From NCBI RefSeq assembly GCF_014192415.1, contig NZ_JACHXY010000002.1, forward strand, positions 434,001 to 498,000: a DNA stretch of 64,000 nt. Reading direction: 5' to 3'. This document shows positions 37,067 to 44,696 of the stretch, piece after piece. Each line of letters begins with the position of its first letter. The first letter of the stretch is position 1. The DNA is from Microbacterium proteolyticum. Its GTDB lineage: Bacteria; Actinomycetota; Actinomycetes; Actinomycetales; Microbacteriaceae. Below the pieces are notes generated by a model that ran no database searches, was not told the origin of the DNA, and saw nothing but the letters and a program-made list of their open reading frames with translations. The translations under genes were made by a program, and so were the position numbers.

Positions 37067-37570
37067 TCACCAGTCGATCGGCCGCGTCTGCCCGATCAGG
37101 CACCCGCCGGACGAGAGCCCGGGCAGCACCGTCGTGACGGGATCCCCGATGGAAGGGCCGACCTGACCGACGAGGCAGTCCGCGCCGAGCCGGACGGAGA
37201 ACTCGATGCTCTCGGCTGCGTTCCCGATCGTCGATTCGTTCGGCGTCACCTGCATGGCCCCTTTGTCGAACCCCGCCCCCACGAGCGCATCGACGTAGGC
37301 GCGTCCGTCGACCTGACCGGATCCCGCCCACACCGTGGCGACGACCTGCGTGAAGAACGGAAGGTTCTGCTGTGCGCTCCCGCCCGGAACGAGGGCCACG
37401 GGAGCCGCGCTCGGCACCGAGGTGGCCGCATTCGCGGAAGCCGACGACACGGGGGCGCTGGTCTCGACCGCGTCCGTCGGCGTCGTGGGAGACTCGCCGG
37501 TGCACCCCGCGAGGGCCAGAACGGCCAGGAGGGTCAGGGCGGCGAGCGGGCGACCGAAGGAGCGAGACAC
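37067..37570 (-). CDS. Small lipoprotein of unknown function
   Basis: A 167-residue secreted lipoprotein. The signal peptide ends in the lipobox LAGC with Cys23. A Ser/Thr/Pro/Ala-rich linker (about 25-65) precedes a compact domain with QNLPFFTQVVATVWAGSGQ. Two cysteines in the C-terminal domain (DCLVG, GCLIG) could pair. It resembles small Microbacteriaceae lipoproteins of the DUF6993 type (from memory, not checked). The GTG at 37570 follows TAGACT and seven bases (leaderless). Confidence 0.82.
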   Translation of the reverse strand: MSRSFGRPLAALTLLAVLALAGCTGESPTTPTDAVETSAPVSSASANAATSVPSAAPVALVPGGSAQQNLPFFTQVVATVWAGSGQVDGRAYVDALVGAGFDKGAMQVTPNESTIGNAAESIEFSVRLGADCLVGQVGPSIGDPVTTVLPGLSSGGCLIGQTRPIDW

Positions 37571-37632
37571 GGCTTCGAGTCTACGGACCCGCACGCCGCG
37601 CTCCACCGGCCGCCGCCCACCGCGGGCCGTCG

Positions 37633-38172
37633 TCAGAACGGTCTCTCTGAGTCCATCGCGACAGCGCCTCCCTGGCCACCGCCGACCCCGACCGGTTCCT
37701 CGGACGCGCCCGGCACGGACCACGCGGACTCTTCCGCGGCGTCCGACCTTTCTGCTCCGGTACTGCCCGTGGTCTCCGTCGGCGACTCGGACGCCGCCTC
37801 CCCCTGAGCGCCGGGCTTGGGGGTGCGGTCGAAACGCGTGGTCCCCCACCGCAGATCGTGACCGATGGCATCGGCGACGACATCGGCGCTCACGCCGCGT
37901 TTCGTTTCGGTCTCCCACTCGCGCAACCGCAGTCGTCCGCTGAGGACGACGCGCTCGCCTTTGCGCAGTGATCGAAGCGCATTGGCACCCAACTCTCCAA
38001 ACACGGAGATCGAGTAGTAGTTGGTGTGCGCGTCGACCCACTCGCCGCGCTCTTTGTCGAGTCTTCGCTCGCCGACGGCGAGGCGGAAGGCGGCGACGGA
38101 GCCGCCGGCACGTGTCGCCCGCTGTTCGATGTCCCCGACGATGTTGCCCACGAGGGTGATGTGGTCGCTCAT
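37633..38172 (-). CDS. ssb: Single-stranded DNA-binding protein (secondary SSB)
   Basis: A 179-residue SSB-family protein. The OB fold occupies about 1-110: ITLVGNIVGDIEQRATRAGG at the start and YYSISVFGELGANALRSLRKGERV in the core. The C-terminus lacks the acidic tip DDIPF of housekeeping SSB, ending instead in AMDSERPF, and the linker is Ser/Glu-rich. This marks it as a second SSB (like Rv2478c or SsbB) rather than the replication form. The ATG at 38172 follows GAGAGGA. Confidence 0.9.
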   Translation of the reverse strand: MSDHITLVGNIVGDIEQRATRAGGSVAAFRLAVGERRLDKERGEWVDAHTNYYSISVFGELGANALRSLRKGERVVLSGRLRLREWETETKRGVSADVVADAIGHDLRWGTTRFDRTPKPGAQGEAASESPTETTGSTGAERSDAAEESAWSVPGASEEPVGVGGGQGGAVAMDSERPF

Positions 38173-38198
38173 GATGTGTCCTCTCGACGTGATGTGCG

Positions 38199-38231
38199 CT
38201 CCGGCATCCGTGTGCCCGACGGATGCCGGAG
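38199..38231. repeat. GGATGCC inverted pair in a divergent promoter region
   Basis: CTCCGGCATCCG (38199-38210) and CGGATGCCGGAG (38220-38231) are 12-base complementary arms. No gene ends nearby on either strand (the ssb and 38376 genes diverge), so it is not an ordinary terminator. Confidence 0.7.
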
Positions 38232-38375
38232 CCCGCTCAGAATGACCGGGATCCGCGGGCTGAGGCGGCACGGTTCCGCCGTTCCGTGGAGGGATGACGG
38301 TGGGGCTCGACTGGGGAGGAGCCGACCCCATCCCGAGCCGGAGCCGATGTCGGAGGTCGGTCGTACCGTCAGGGC

Positions 38376-38633
38376 ATGACCACCGCACTGTGGAACGATC
38401 TCGCCCCGGCTCCGCGCTCGGCCGGGTGGGGAGCGGCGACGCATGTCGCCGCGGGCCTCTGGCGCATCGCCGATCCGCGCGGCATCGTCGTGGGTCACAT
38501 CCGGGCGACCTCGTCCGACGGCGGCTGGCGCTACGCGGCCGAGCGGTTCCACGCCGCATCCGGCAGCTTCCGCCGGCTCGGAGAATTCTGGTCGTCGAGC
38601 GACGCGGTCGAGTGCCTCCGCTACGCGCGCTGA
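38376..38633 (+). CDS. Small conserved protein, function unknown
   Basis: An 85-residue soluble protein. The body (WRIADPRGIVVGHIRATSSD, then WRYAAERF) looks like a compact beta-sheet domain of the kind used for binding. The ATG at 38376 follows TACCGT and six bases (leaderless). No family is recognised. Confidence 0.72.
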   Translation: MTTALWNDLAPAPRSAGWGAATHVAAGLWRIADPRGIVVGHIRATSSDGGWRYAAERFHAASGSFRRLGEFWSSSDAVECLRYAR

Positions 38634-38671
38634 CGCGCGGTTTTGCGGGGCGCCGGGTCGAGCCGGACGCG

Positions 38672-40090
38672 TCAGACGACCCGGGCGAAGTCCTCGCGGG
38701 CGGGACTCGTCCGACCGCCGCGCACATCGTCCCAGGCGGCGCGCAACACGTCGACGGCACGTTCGAGCGTCGACGGCGGCGCCGTGAACGGCACACGCAG
38801 GCGCCGGTCGTGACCGCCGTCCACGGCGAAACGCGACCCCGCAGACAGTGCCAGCCCACGCGCCCGGGCGTTCATGACGAGCGGAGTGCTGAGCGGCTCG
38901 CCCAGGCCCACCCACAGCGACACACCGCCGAACACGTCGGGCACGTCCCACTCGGGCAGCGTCCGGCGAAGCGCCGCGACCAGGCTGTCGCGGCCCGCGC
39001 GCAGCAGCTCGCCGCGCTGATGAGCGATCTCGTCGAGACGGGGTACGAGTCGCCGGGCGATCGCCTGCTCGATCTCGGGAGTGCCGAGATCGTGCACCGG
39101 GCGTCCGCTCGCGAGGCGCCGCACGATGTCGGGGGCAGCGCGGATCCACCCGACGCGAAGACCTCCCCAGACGGTCTTCCCGAGCGACGCGACACGGATG
39201 ATGAGATCGTCGTCGGGGAACGCTGCAGGACCGACCGGGCGGTCGATGTCGAGCTGCGCCGTCGTCTCGTCGAGCACCAACAGGGTGCCCGCCGCCTGGG
39301 CCGCAGAAACGAAGGCCGACACCTCGTCGGAGGTCATGGTGCGGCCCGTCGGATTGTGGAAGTCGGGCATCAGGTAGGCCAACGTCGGCAGCGCGCGCCC
39401 GAAGCTCTGCGCAGCGCGCTCGAGGTCCCATCCGGTCTCGGAGTCGACCGGCACGCCGATGAGCCGCGCTCCGACGCGTCGGAAGGCGTCGGCCGCGTGC
39501 GGGTACGTCGGCGTCTCCAGCATCACCCGGTCCGCACGGCCGAGCAGTACCGACGCGATGAGGTGGATGGCGCTCTGGGCGCCCGTCGTGACGAGGATCT
39601 GGTCGGGCGACGTGGGCATGCCGCGCCTCGCGTAGTGATGCGCGATCGCCGCGCGCAGTCCCGCGTCGCCGACGACGTCGTACCCGATGCGTGCGACCAG
39701 GGCCGGGGCGTCCTGGGTCGCCTCGGCGATCACGGCGGGCAGGCCCGGCCACGCGGCGGGGCTCGCCTGCTGCAGGTCGATCGCCGCATCGCCGAGGTCC
39801 AACCGTCCGGGGTCGTTCCTGCGGAGCGGAAGCGTCACGCTGCCGCTTCCACGCAGACTCTCGATGTGCCCGCTGTCGCGCAGACTGCGGTACGCGGCGG
39901 CGACAGTCGTCCTGCTCAGGTGCAACGCCGACGCGAGCTCCCGCTCAGCGGGCAGGGCCGTCGAGGGGGCGAGCCTGTTGTCGAGACACAGCAGCCGGAT
40001 GCCGTCGGCCAGCGCCTCATACGCCGGCCCGCTCCCCCGCCAGCCGCCGAGAGCGACGGAGAGAGCGCGAGCGGAGATGCGGGAGTCCAT
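38672..40090 (-). CDS. MocR-type transcriptional regulator (GntR-like DNA-binding plus aminotransferase domain)
   Basis: A 472-residue regulator. The GntR winged helix occupies about 20-85, with LPAERELASALHLSRTTVAA as helix-turn-helix. The rest is a fold-type I aminotransferase domain that binds pyridoxal phosphate; the Schiff-base lysine is Lys305 in RVASLGKTVWGG and the pyridine-contact aspartate lies in VLDETTAQ. The start ATG at 40090 follows TATCGT and six bases. It is divergent from a YczE-like membrane gene, the arrangement known for YczR/YczE pairs, and ATTGG/CCAAT repeats lie between. Confidence 0.93.
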   Translation of the reverse strand: MDSRISARALSVALGGWRGSGPAYEALADGIRLLCLDNRLAPSTALPAERELASALHLSRTTVAAAYRSLRDSGHIESLRGSGSVTLPLRRNDPGRLDLGDAAIDLQQASPAAWPGLPAVIAEATQDAPALVARIGYDVVGDAGLRAAIAHHYARRGMPTSPDQILVTTGAQSAIHLIASVLLGRADRVMLETPTYPHAADAFRRVGARLIGVPVDSETGWDLERAAQSFGRALPTLAYLMPDFHNPTGRTMTSDEVSAFVSAAQAAGTLLVLDETTAQLDIDRPVGPAAFPDDDLIIRVASLGKTVWGGLRVGWIRAAPDIVRRLASGRPVHDLGTPEIEQAIARRLVPRLDEIAHQRGELLRAGRDSLVAALRRTLPEWDVPDVFGGVSLWVGLGEPLSTPLVMNARARGLALSAGSRFAVDGGHDRRLRVPFTAPPSTLERAVDVLRAAWDDVRGGRTSPAREDFARVV

Positions 40091-40107
40091 GGGGCCACGA
40101 TAGCCGA

Positions 40108-40143
40108 ATTGGCATCCTCACCTACGTCCAATCTCGTGATTGG
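40108..40143. promoter_or_regulatory. Candidate MocR operator (ATTGG/CCAAT repeats)
   Basis: ATTGG (40108-40112), CCAAT (40128-40132) and ATTGG (40139-40143) lie in the 61-base gap between the divergent regulator and yczE-like genes. Mixed inverted and direct repeats are usual for MocR operators. The first half-site overlaps the regulator promoter (TATCGT, 40102-40097). Confidence 0.5.
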
Positions 40144-40151
40144 ATCTCTTC

Positions 40152-40760
40152 ATGCTCTCCCGGATCCTCCGCCTGTTCGTCGGGCTCGTGCTGTACGGCG
40201 TCGGCTGCGCCCTCACCGTCGCCGCCGGCCTCGGCGTCGACCCGTGGACGGTGTTCGCTCAGGGCCTGTCGCGCGTCACGGGCCTCGGGATCGGTTGGAT
40301 CACCAATATCGTCGGCCTCGCGGTACTGCTGTTATGGATCCCGCTCCGCCAAAAACCCGGAGTCGGCACCATCGCCAACATCCTCCTTGTCGGGACGAGC
40401 ATGCAGATCGCGCTCTGGGTCCTCCCCCACCCCGACGAGCTCTGGGTGCAGGTGTCGCTCCTCGTCGCGGGCGTCGTCCTGGTGGCGGTCGCCTCGGGGC
40501 TCTACATCGGCGCCCGATTCGGGCCCGGCCCGCGCGACGGACTGATGACCGGTCTGCACGGACGGTTCGGATGGCCCATCTGGGCGTGCCGACTCACCGT
40601 CGAGGGAACGGTGCTCGTCCTCGGCTGGTTCCTCGGCGGAACCGTCGGCGTGGGTACTGTCGTCTTCGCCCTGGGCATCGGTCCGCTCGTGCACGTCGCG
40701 ATGCCGCTCCTCGCCTTCACCCGACCCTCACCGCAGACCCGGCGGCCCGCCCGCGTGTGA
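40152..40760 (+). CDS. YczE/YitT-type integral membrane protein
   Basis: A 202-residue membrane protein with about five hydrophobic segments (starting at residues 7, 47, 78, 101 and 155). The loop GARFGPGPRDGLMTGLHGRF is the conserved YczE element. The function of the family is unknown; transport of a vitamin B6 or amine-like compound is suggested by its repeated pairing with MocR regulators but not shown. The ATG at 40152 is taken because the next upstream start (TTG, 40140) lies in the operator. Confidence 0.88.
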   Translation: MLSRILRLFVGLVLYGVGCALTVAAGLGVDPWTVFAQGLSRVTGLGIGWITNIVGLAVLLLWIPLRQKPGVGTIANILLVGTSMQIALWVLPHPDELWVQVSLLVAGVVLVAVASGLYIGARFGPGPRDGLMTGLHGRFGWPIWACRLTVEGTVLVLGWFLGGTVGVGTVVFALGIGPLVHVAMPLLAFTRPSPQTRRPARV

Positions 40761-40928
40761 GACCGGGCTCGAGCGCGCCGCAGAGAGCCCGCGGCATGCC
40801 GGTTCCGATGAACGACCTCGGCGCGAGTCGTCCACACCCCAGCGTCGCCAGGACCCTGGCGCCACCGGGAACGCAGGGTCACGCGCCTCCGGGCGGGGAT
40901 CATCCGCGCCCGAGAGGCGCAGCGACCC

Positions 40929-41138
40929 TCAGTGCTCCCGGAATTCCGGCCGGTCGCTTCCGGGCTTGAGGTGGGAGTGCAGGGCGTTCTTCGCGATCTC
41001 CATCGACGGGTAGACGCCGAGCCGCTCGCCCTTGCCCGCCATGTGCACGCTGTATCCCTCGGCGTCCTGCTGGATCTTCCCGACGACCCCGACAGGGCCG
41101 TAGGCCACCCAGAGACGCTTGGTCACGGTTTCCGACAT
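40929..41138 (-). CDS. Small conserved protein, function unknown
   Basis: A 69-residue protein with alternating strands (RLWVAYGPVGVVGKIQQD, GYSVHMAGKGERLGVY) and a C-terminal helix (EIAKNALHSHLKP). It looks like a compact alpha/beta domain. The ATG at 41138 follows GGAGCAC. It stands alone between the YczE gene and tRNA-Arg. Confidence 0.7.
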   Translation of the reverse strand: MSETVTKRLWVAYGPVGVVGKIQQDAEGYSVHMAGKGERLGVYPSMEIAKNALHSHLKPGSDRPEFREH

Positions 41139-41240
41139 GAGTGCTCCTTCGCTCTCGTTGCGCCGGAGATTACGCCCGCGCGGGCGGGCGCGCCAGGGGC
41201 TGGTGCGGCGCGTCGGCGACGACGGATATCCTGGGGACGA

Positions 41241-41313
41241 CCCCCAGTAGCTCAGTGGATAGAGCAGCGGCCTTCTAATCCGCCGGTCACACGTTCGAAT
41301 CGTGTCTGGGGGA
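41241..41313 (+). tRNA. tRNA-Arg (anticodon TCT)
   Basis: Acceptor CCCCCAG/CTGGGGG, anticodon loop CTTCTAA (TCT), T-loop GTTCGAATC; CCA encoded at 41314-41316. It decodes AGA, a rare codon in this DNA. Confidence 0.95.
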
Positions 41314-41352
41314 CCAGATCCCACCGCGAAGCCCCCTCACTAGGATGTGGGG

Positions 41353-41979
41353 ATGGTAAACGCCTCCGAGAACGACCGGCTCGTCTGGATCGACTGCGAG
41401 ATGACGGGTCTCGACCTCGCGGTCGACGAACTCGTCGAGATCGCCGTCGTCATCACCGACTTCGAGCTGAACGTGCTCGACCCCGGCTTCCAGATCGTCA
41501 TCAAACCCGATGACTCCGCCCTGGCCAACATGGGCGACTTCGTCACCGAGATGCACCGGTCCTCTGGACTGCTCGACGAGATCCCGCACGGTGTGAGCCT
41601 CGCGGATGCGGAGTTCCAGGCGCTCGAATACATCCAGCGCTTCGCCCCGGTCGAGGGCAAAGCACCCCTCGCCGGCAACACGATCGGCACCGATCGCATG
41701 TTCCTGGCGAAGTACATGCCGCGCGTCGACCGATGGCTGCACTATCGCAACGTCGACGTCTCCAGCATCAAGGAGCTCTCCCGCCGGTGGTACCCACGCG
41801 CCTACTACCAGGCGCCGGCGAAGCACGGGAGCCACCGGGCCCTCGCCGACATCCGCGAATCCATCCGCGAACTCGCCTACTATCGCGCCGCGGTCTTCGT
41901 CCCTCAGCCCGGTCCCACGAGCGACGAGGCGAAGGCCGTTTCGACGGCGGCCGTGTCGTCGTTCGCACTGGACGTATGA
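41353..41979 (+). CDS. orn: Oligoribonuclease (DEDDh exonuclease)
   Basis: A 208-residue enzyme degrading 2-5-nucleotide RNA fragments. DEDDh residues are seen in WIDCEMTGLDL (Asp and Glu), NTIGTDRMFL (Asp) and HGSHRALADI (His and Asp). The length matches the family. Start: the ATG at 41353 has TAGGAT exactly six bases before it (leaderless form); the GTG two codons upstream lies in this spacer and is rejected. Confidence 0.96.
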   Translation: MVNASENDRLVWIDCEMTGLDLAVDELVEIAVVITDFELNVLDPGFQIVIKPDDSALANMGDFVTEMHRSSGLLDEIPHGVSLADAEFQALEYIQRFAPVEGKAPLAGNTIGTDRMFLAKYMPRVDRWLHYRNVDVSSIKELSRRWYPRAYYQAPAKHGSHRALADIRESIRELAYYRAAVFVPQPGPTSDEAKAVSTAAVSSFALDV

Positions 41980-42014
41980 CATAATCGTTCAGTTGTCTGC
42001 TGCGGCAGACACAT

Positions 42015-42088
42015 GGTGGCTATAGCTCAGTTGGTAGAGCACCGCGTTGTGGTCGCGGGGGCCGCGGGTTCAAGTCCCGTTAGCCACC
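42015..42088 (+). tRNA. tRNA-His (anticodon GTG)
   Basis: Acceptor GTGGCTA/TAGCCAC with the His-specific extra G at -1 (42015) facing C73 (42088). The anticodon loop is TTGTGGT. T-loop GGTTCAAGTCC; CCA at 42089-42091. The A+T-richer 42092-42147 follows. Confidence 0.96.
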
Positions 42089-42147
42089 CCAGTAAAATCA
42101 AGGGAAAACGGGGCACCGCAAACGGTTTGCCCACATCTTGCCCACAT

Positions 42148-42182
42148 CGAGAGCCCGGCGGACACACTCCCCCGGGCTCTCG
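42148..42182 (+). terminator. Hairpin downstream of tRNA-His
   Basis: CGAGAGCCCGG (42148-42158) and CCGGGCTCTCG (42172-42182) are 11-base complementary arms, followed by TGTTT. Probably ends the tRNA-His transcript. Confidence 0.75.
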
Positions 42183-42283
42183 TGTTTCCGGTCCGCGTGG
42201 ACCGCGCGCCCGTAGAATCGACGACGGAGTACCGACCTGACGCCGGAGCCGACCACGTGCTCCACACACCCCGGGAGGCTCGC

Positions 42284-42733
42284 ATGCACGACGGCGAAGA
42301 CCCGTACGCGGGGAGCGTGACGACATCGTCCGAGCGCGAGCAGGGCACGACGCCGACCTGTGACGGCATCCAGGATCATCCCGCTCTCACCCTCGACGCC
42401 GAGGCTTTCGAACGCCTCGTGGTCGACGAGCTCGATCAGCTTCCCGACGACATGATCGAGGGCCTCGACAACGTCGTCTTCGTCGTCGAGGATCGGCCCG
42501 AAGACGGCTCCCTCGACCTGCTGGGCCTTTACGACGGGTGGGCGTTGACCGAACGCGACCGCTACGGTGTCGGAGAGCTCCCCGACCGCATCATCCTGTA
42601 CCGAGAACCCCACCTCGCGGCGTGCACCGATGAACACGAGTTGCGCGATGAGATCCACACGACACTCGTGCACGAGATCGCCCACTTCTACGGCATCGAC
42701 GACGAGCGGCTCCACGAGCTCGGGTGGGCGTGA
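42284..42733 (+). CDS. Zincin-like metallopeptidase family protein
   Basis: A 149-residue protein of the DUF1025/metallopeptidase family. The zinc motif HEIAHFYGIDDERLHELGW ends the chain: HEXXH, then a further acidic or histidine ligand downstream. The N-terminal 35 residues are unrelated and probably flexible. The ATG at 42284 follows GGGAGG. The stop shares a base with the clpS start (TGATG), so the three genes 42284-43511 form one unit with clpS and DUF2017. The substrate is unknown. Confidence 0.85.
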   Translation: MHDGEDPYAGSVTTSSEREQGTTPTCDGIQDHPALTLDAEAFERLVVDELDQLPDDMIEGLDNVVFVVEDRPEDGSLDLLGLYDGWALTERDRYGVGELPDRIILYREPHLAACTDEHELRDEIHTTLVHEIAHFYGIDDERLHELGWA

Positions 42734-43032
42734 TGGGTGGCCTGGCCATGCCCGACCTCGACGCCGAAACGGATCGCGCGCTGTCGGAACAGCCCCCCTC
42801 GACATGGCAGACCGTCGTGTGGAACGACCCTGTCAACTTGATGAGTTACGTCACGCACGTCTTCCGCAGCTATTTCGGCTTCGACGCCCCCACCGCGCAT
42901 CGTCTGATGCTCGCCGTGCATCACGACGGCCACGCGGTCGTCGCGCGCGGCCCCCGAGAGGTGATGGAGGCGCATACGCAGGCGATGCACGATTTCGGCC
43001 TCTGGGCCACCGTCAGGAAGGACCCGGCGTGA
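42733..43032 (+). CDS. clpS: ClpS, N-end rule adaptor for Clp protease
   Basis: A 99-residue adaptor that hands N-end rule substrates to a Clp ATPase. The hydrophobic pocket motif VVWNDPVNLMSYVTHVF is the ClpS hallmark (NDP, then the substrate-binding Met and Val/Leu). A histidine (HHDGHAVVA) completes the pocket. ATG at 42733 overlaps the preceding stop; a Met five codons later is an alternative. DUF2017 follows, as usual in actinobacteria. Confidence 0.94.
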   Translation: MGGLAMPDLDAETDRALSEQPPSTWQTVVWNDPVNLMSYVTHVFRSYFGFDAPTAHRLMLAVHHDGHAVVARGPREVMEAHTQAMHDFGLWATVRKDPA

Positions 43033-43511
43033 GTGAGCGCATCGTCGTGCTCGAGATCAGCGGACTCGAGGCCCTGCACCTCGCCGGCATCGTCGGACAG
43101 TTCCGCGACCTGCTCGCCGACACCCGGTCGGCCGGTGACCCCGCGGTGACACGGCTGCTCCCTGATGCGTACCCCGACGATCAGGCCGCGAGTCGGGAGT
43201 TCCGCCGTCTCACGGGCGGCGACCTGCTCGAGCGTCGAGGGCAGGATGCCGCGACCGTCCTGCGAACGCTGGGCATCGACGGCGCCGATCTCGACCCCAC
43301 GAGCGACCCGGATGCCACGATCGCCGTCGCGCTGGGCGAGGGCGAGGCGCTGGCGTGGATGCGGACGCTCTCGGCGGTCCGTCTCGTGCTGGCGACACGG
43401 CTCGGCATCCAGACCGAGGACGACCATCAGCCCGACGATCCGCGTTTCGGGGTGTACGACTGGATCGGGTATCGCCTCGACGGGTTGATGATCGCGCTCG
43501 ACCGACGCTGA
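43029..43511 (+). CDS. DUF2017 family protein
   Basis: A 160-residue helical soluble protein of the DUF2017 family, whose genes regularly follow clpS in actinobacteria (for example Rv1332, from memory). The GTG at 43029 overlaps the clpS stop by GTGA. The C-terminus DWIGYRLDGLMIALDRR is the conserved end. The role is unknown; the pairing suggests something in Clp adaptor control. Confidence 0.88.
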   Translation: MSERIVVLEISGLEALHLAGIVGQFRDLLADTRSAGDPAVTRLLPDAYPDDQAASREFRRLTGGDLLERRGQDAATVLRTLGIDGADLDPTSDPDATIAVALGEGEALAWMRTLSAVRLVLATRLGIQTEDDHQPDDPRFGVYDWIGYRLDGLMIALDRR

Positions 43512-43553
43512 CCCCGTTTCTGCGGGTGACGACGCCCCACGGGCACCGACGCC

Positions 43554-44147
43554 TCACGGCACCCGGACGACCATCGACGCGAGCGAGGCGGGATCGTGCG
43601 CAGCGATGTGATGGTCTTCCTGACGCGCCCATCGGTCCCAGTGCGGACGGTAGGTGTCGCCGTCTCTTTCCAGCGCGCGCGCTTTACGCGACGGGCCGGG
43701 CGCCTCGACCCAGACCGACACGTCGGCGAGGGCGGCGACCTCCGGCGTGAGCAGACCCGAGCCTTCGACGACGAGGGGCAGCGACGGGTCGACCGCGTGC
43801 GCTTCGGCGCGCGCGTCCGTTTCCCAGTCCCACCGTTCCCACACGCCGATCAGACCTCTCGCGTGGGGGCGCAGGATGCTCTCGCGCGCGTACGCGACAC
43901 CGTCGGCGAGGCCGTCCCAACCCGGGTACACGTCATCGAGTGCGACGAGCTGCACGCGGCCACGAGCGGGCCAGCCGGCCACGAACCGGCGGGCCAGTGA
44001 ACTCTTGCCGGCCCCGCTTCGCCCGTCGAGCACGATGACCGGATTGGGCGCGCCGACAGCGGCGACGCGGTCGGCCAACGCCGCCACGGCCGCGCCGAGG
44101 GCGACGTCGACCGGGTCGGTGCTACTTCTTGAGGGCGCGGATGACAC
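43554..44147 (-). CDS. P-loop kinase, uridine kinase-like
   Basis: A 197-residue P-loop NTPase (from the GTG at 44147). Walker A is GRSGAGKSS near residue 40 and the acceptor-binding part begins VALDDVYPGWDGLADG. The lid-like segment follows WERWDWETD, and the C-terminal RPHWDRWARQEDHH is typical of small uncharacterised ATP-binding proteins resembling uridine or pantothenate kinases. The substrate is unknown. The start is uncertain: a GTG at 44087 is another candidate, and neither has a ribosome site. Its proximal end overlaps the GerW-like gene. Confidence 0.78.
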   Translation of the reverse strand: MSSAPSRSSTDPVDVALGAAVAALADRVAAVGAPNPVIVLDGRSGAGKSSLARRFVAGWPARGRVQLVALDDVYPGWDGLADGVAYARESILRPHARGLIGVWERWDWETDARAEAHAVDPSLPLVVEGSGLLTPEVAALADVSVWVEAPGPSRKARALERDGDTYRPHWDRWARQEDHHIAAHDPASLASMVVRVP

Positions 44148-44442
44148 GGCTGAGCGCGCGACCGGCGACCCATACGAACGGGATGCCGACTGCGAGCAGC
44201 GACACGAGGTTCGGGTCGAAACGCAGGTCGTCGCCACGGCGGATGTAGGCGCCGAGCGGCAAGGTGTACCCGCCACCGCCGCCACCGCCGTTGCCCTGCT
44301 CGTCGGAGCCACCGCCATAGCCGGCCCATACGAGGGCGACCGGGACGATGCGCACGCCGTCGACATCCTGCTGCTCGCCATAGGCGGCGGAGACGCCGAA
44401 GTGGGTGGACTGCTTGCCGAGTTCGAGTGCGATGTTGGGCAT
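44122..44442 (-). CDS. GerW/YtfJ-like protein
   Basis: A 106-residue protein with the GerW-type core: a polar start, the VRIVPVALVWAGYGGGSDE segment, a run of seven glycines, then a hydrophobic stretch (LVSLLAVGIPFVWVAGRAL) that may span the membrane. GerW (YtfJ) is needed for spore germination in Bacillus, but homologues occur in non-sporulating actinobacteria with unknown role. ATG at 44442 follows TACGGT and seven bases (leaderless). The 254 bases between this gene and dinB hold nothing I can support. Confidence 0.8.
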   Translation of the reverse strand: MPNIALELGKQSTHFGVSAAYGEQQDVDGVRIVPVALVWAGYGGGSDEQGNGGGGGGGYTLPLGAYIRRGDDLRFDPNLVSLLAVGIPFVWVAGRALSRVIRALKK

Positions 44443-44696
44443 GTGCACCACCGTAGCGGGTGGGTCGGTCGCGCCGAAGGGGCGTTGCATCGGGCTCCCG
44501 CCCGTGCGACGTCTGCCGACTCGGAGGTCGCCGACCGGTCGAAGGGCCGCACGTACCCGCACCGCGCCGAGGCCGCCGCGCCCACCGGAGGGGCGGTCTC
44601 ACCGAGCGGTTGTCCCGAGGCGCCTGAGCGCGTCTGCGGGATCGAACAGGTCCCCACCACGCCGAGATCGCCGGAGGGCACGTGCGTCGCGCCGAT

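Noticed and set aside
42047..42283. Upstream extension of the zincin frame back into tRNA-His
   Set aside because: It would translate the tRNA and its hairpin; the GGGAGG site places the start at 42284.
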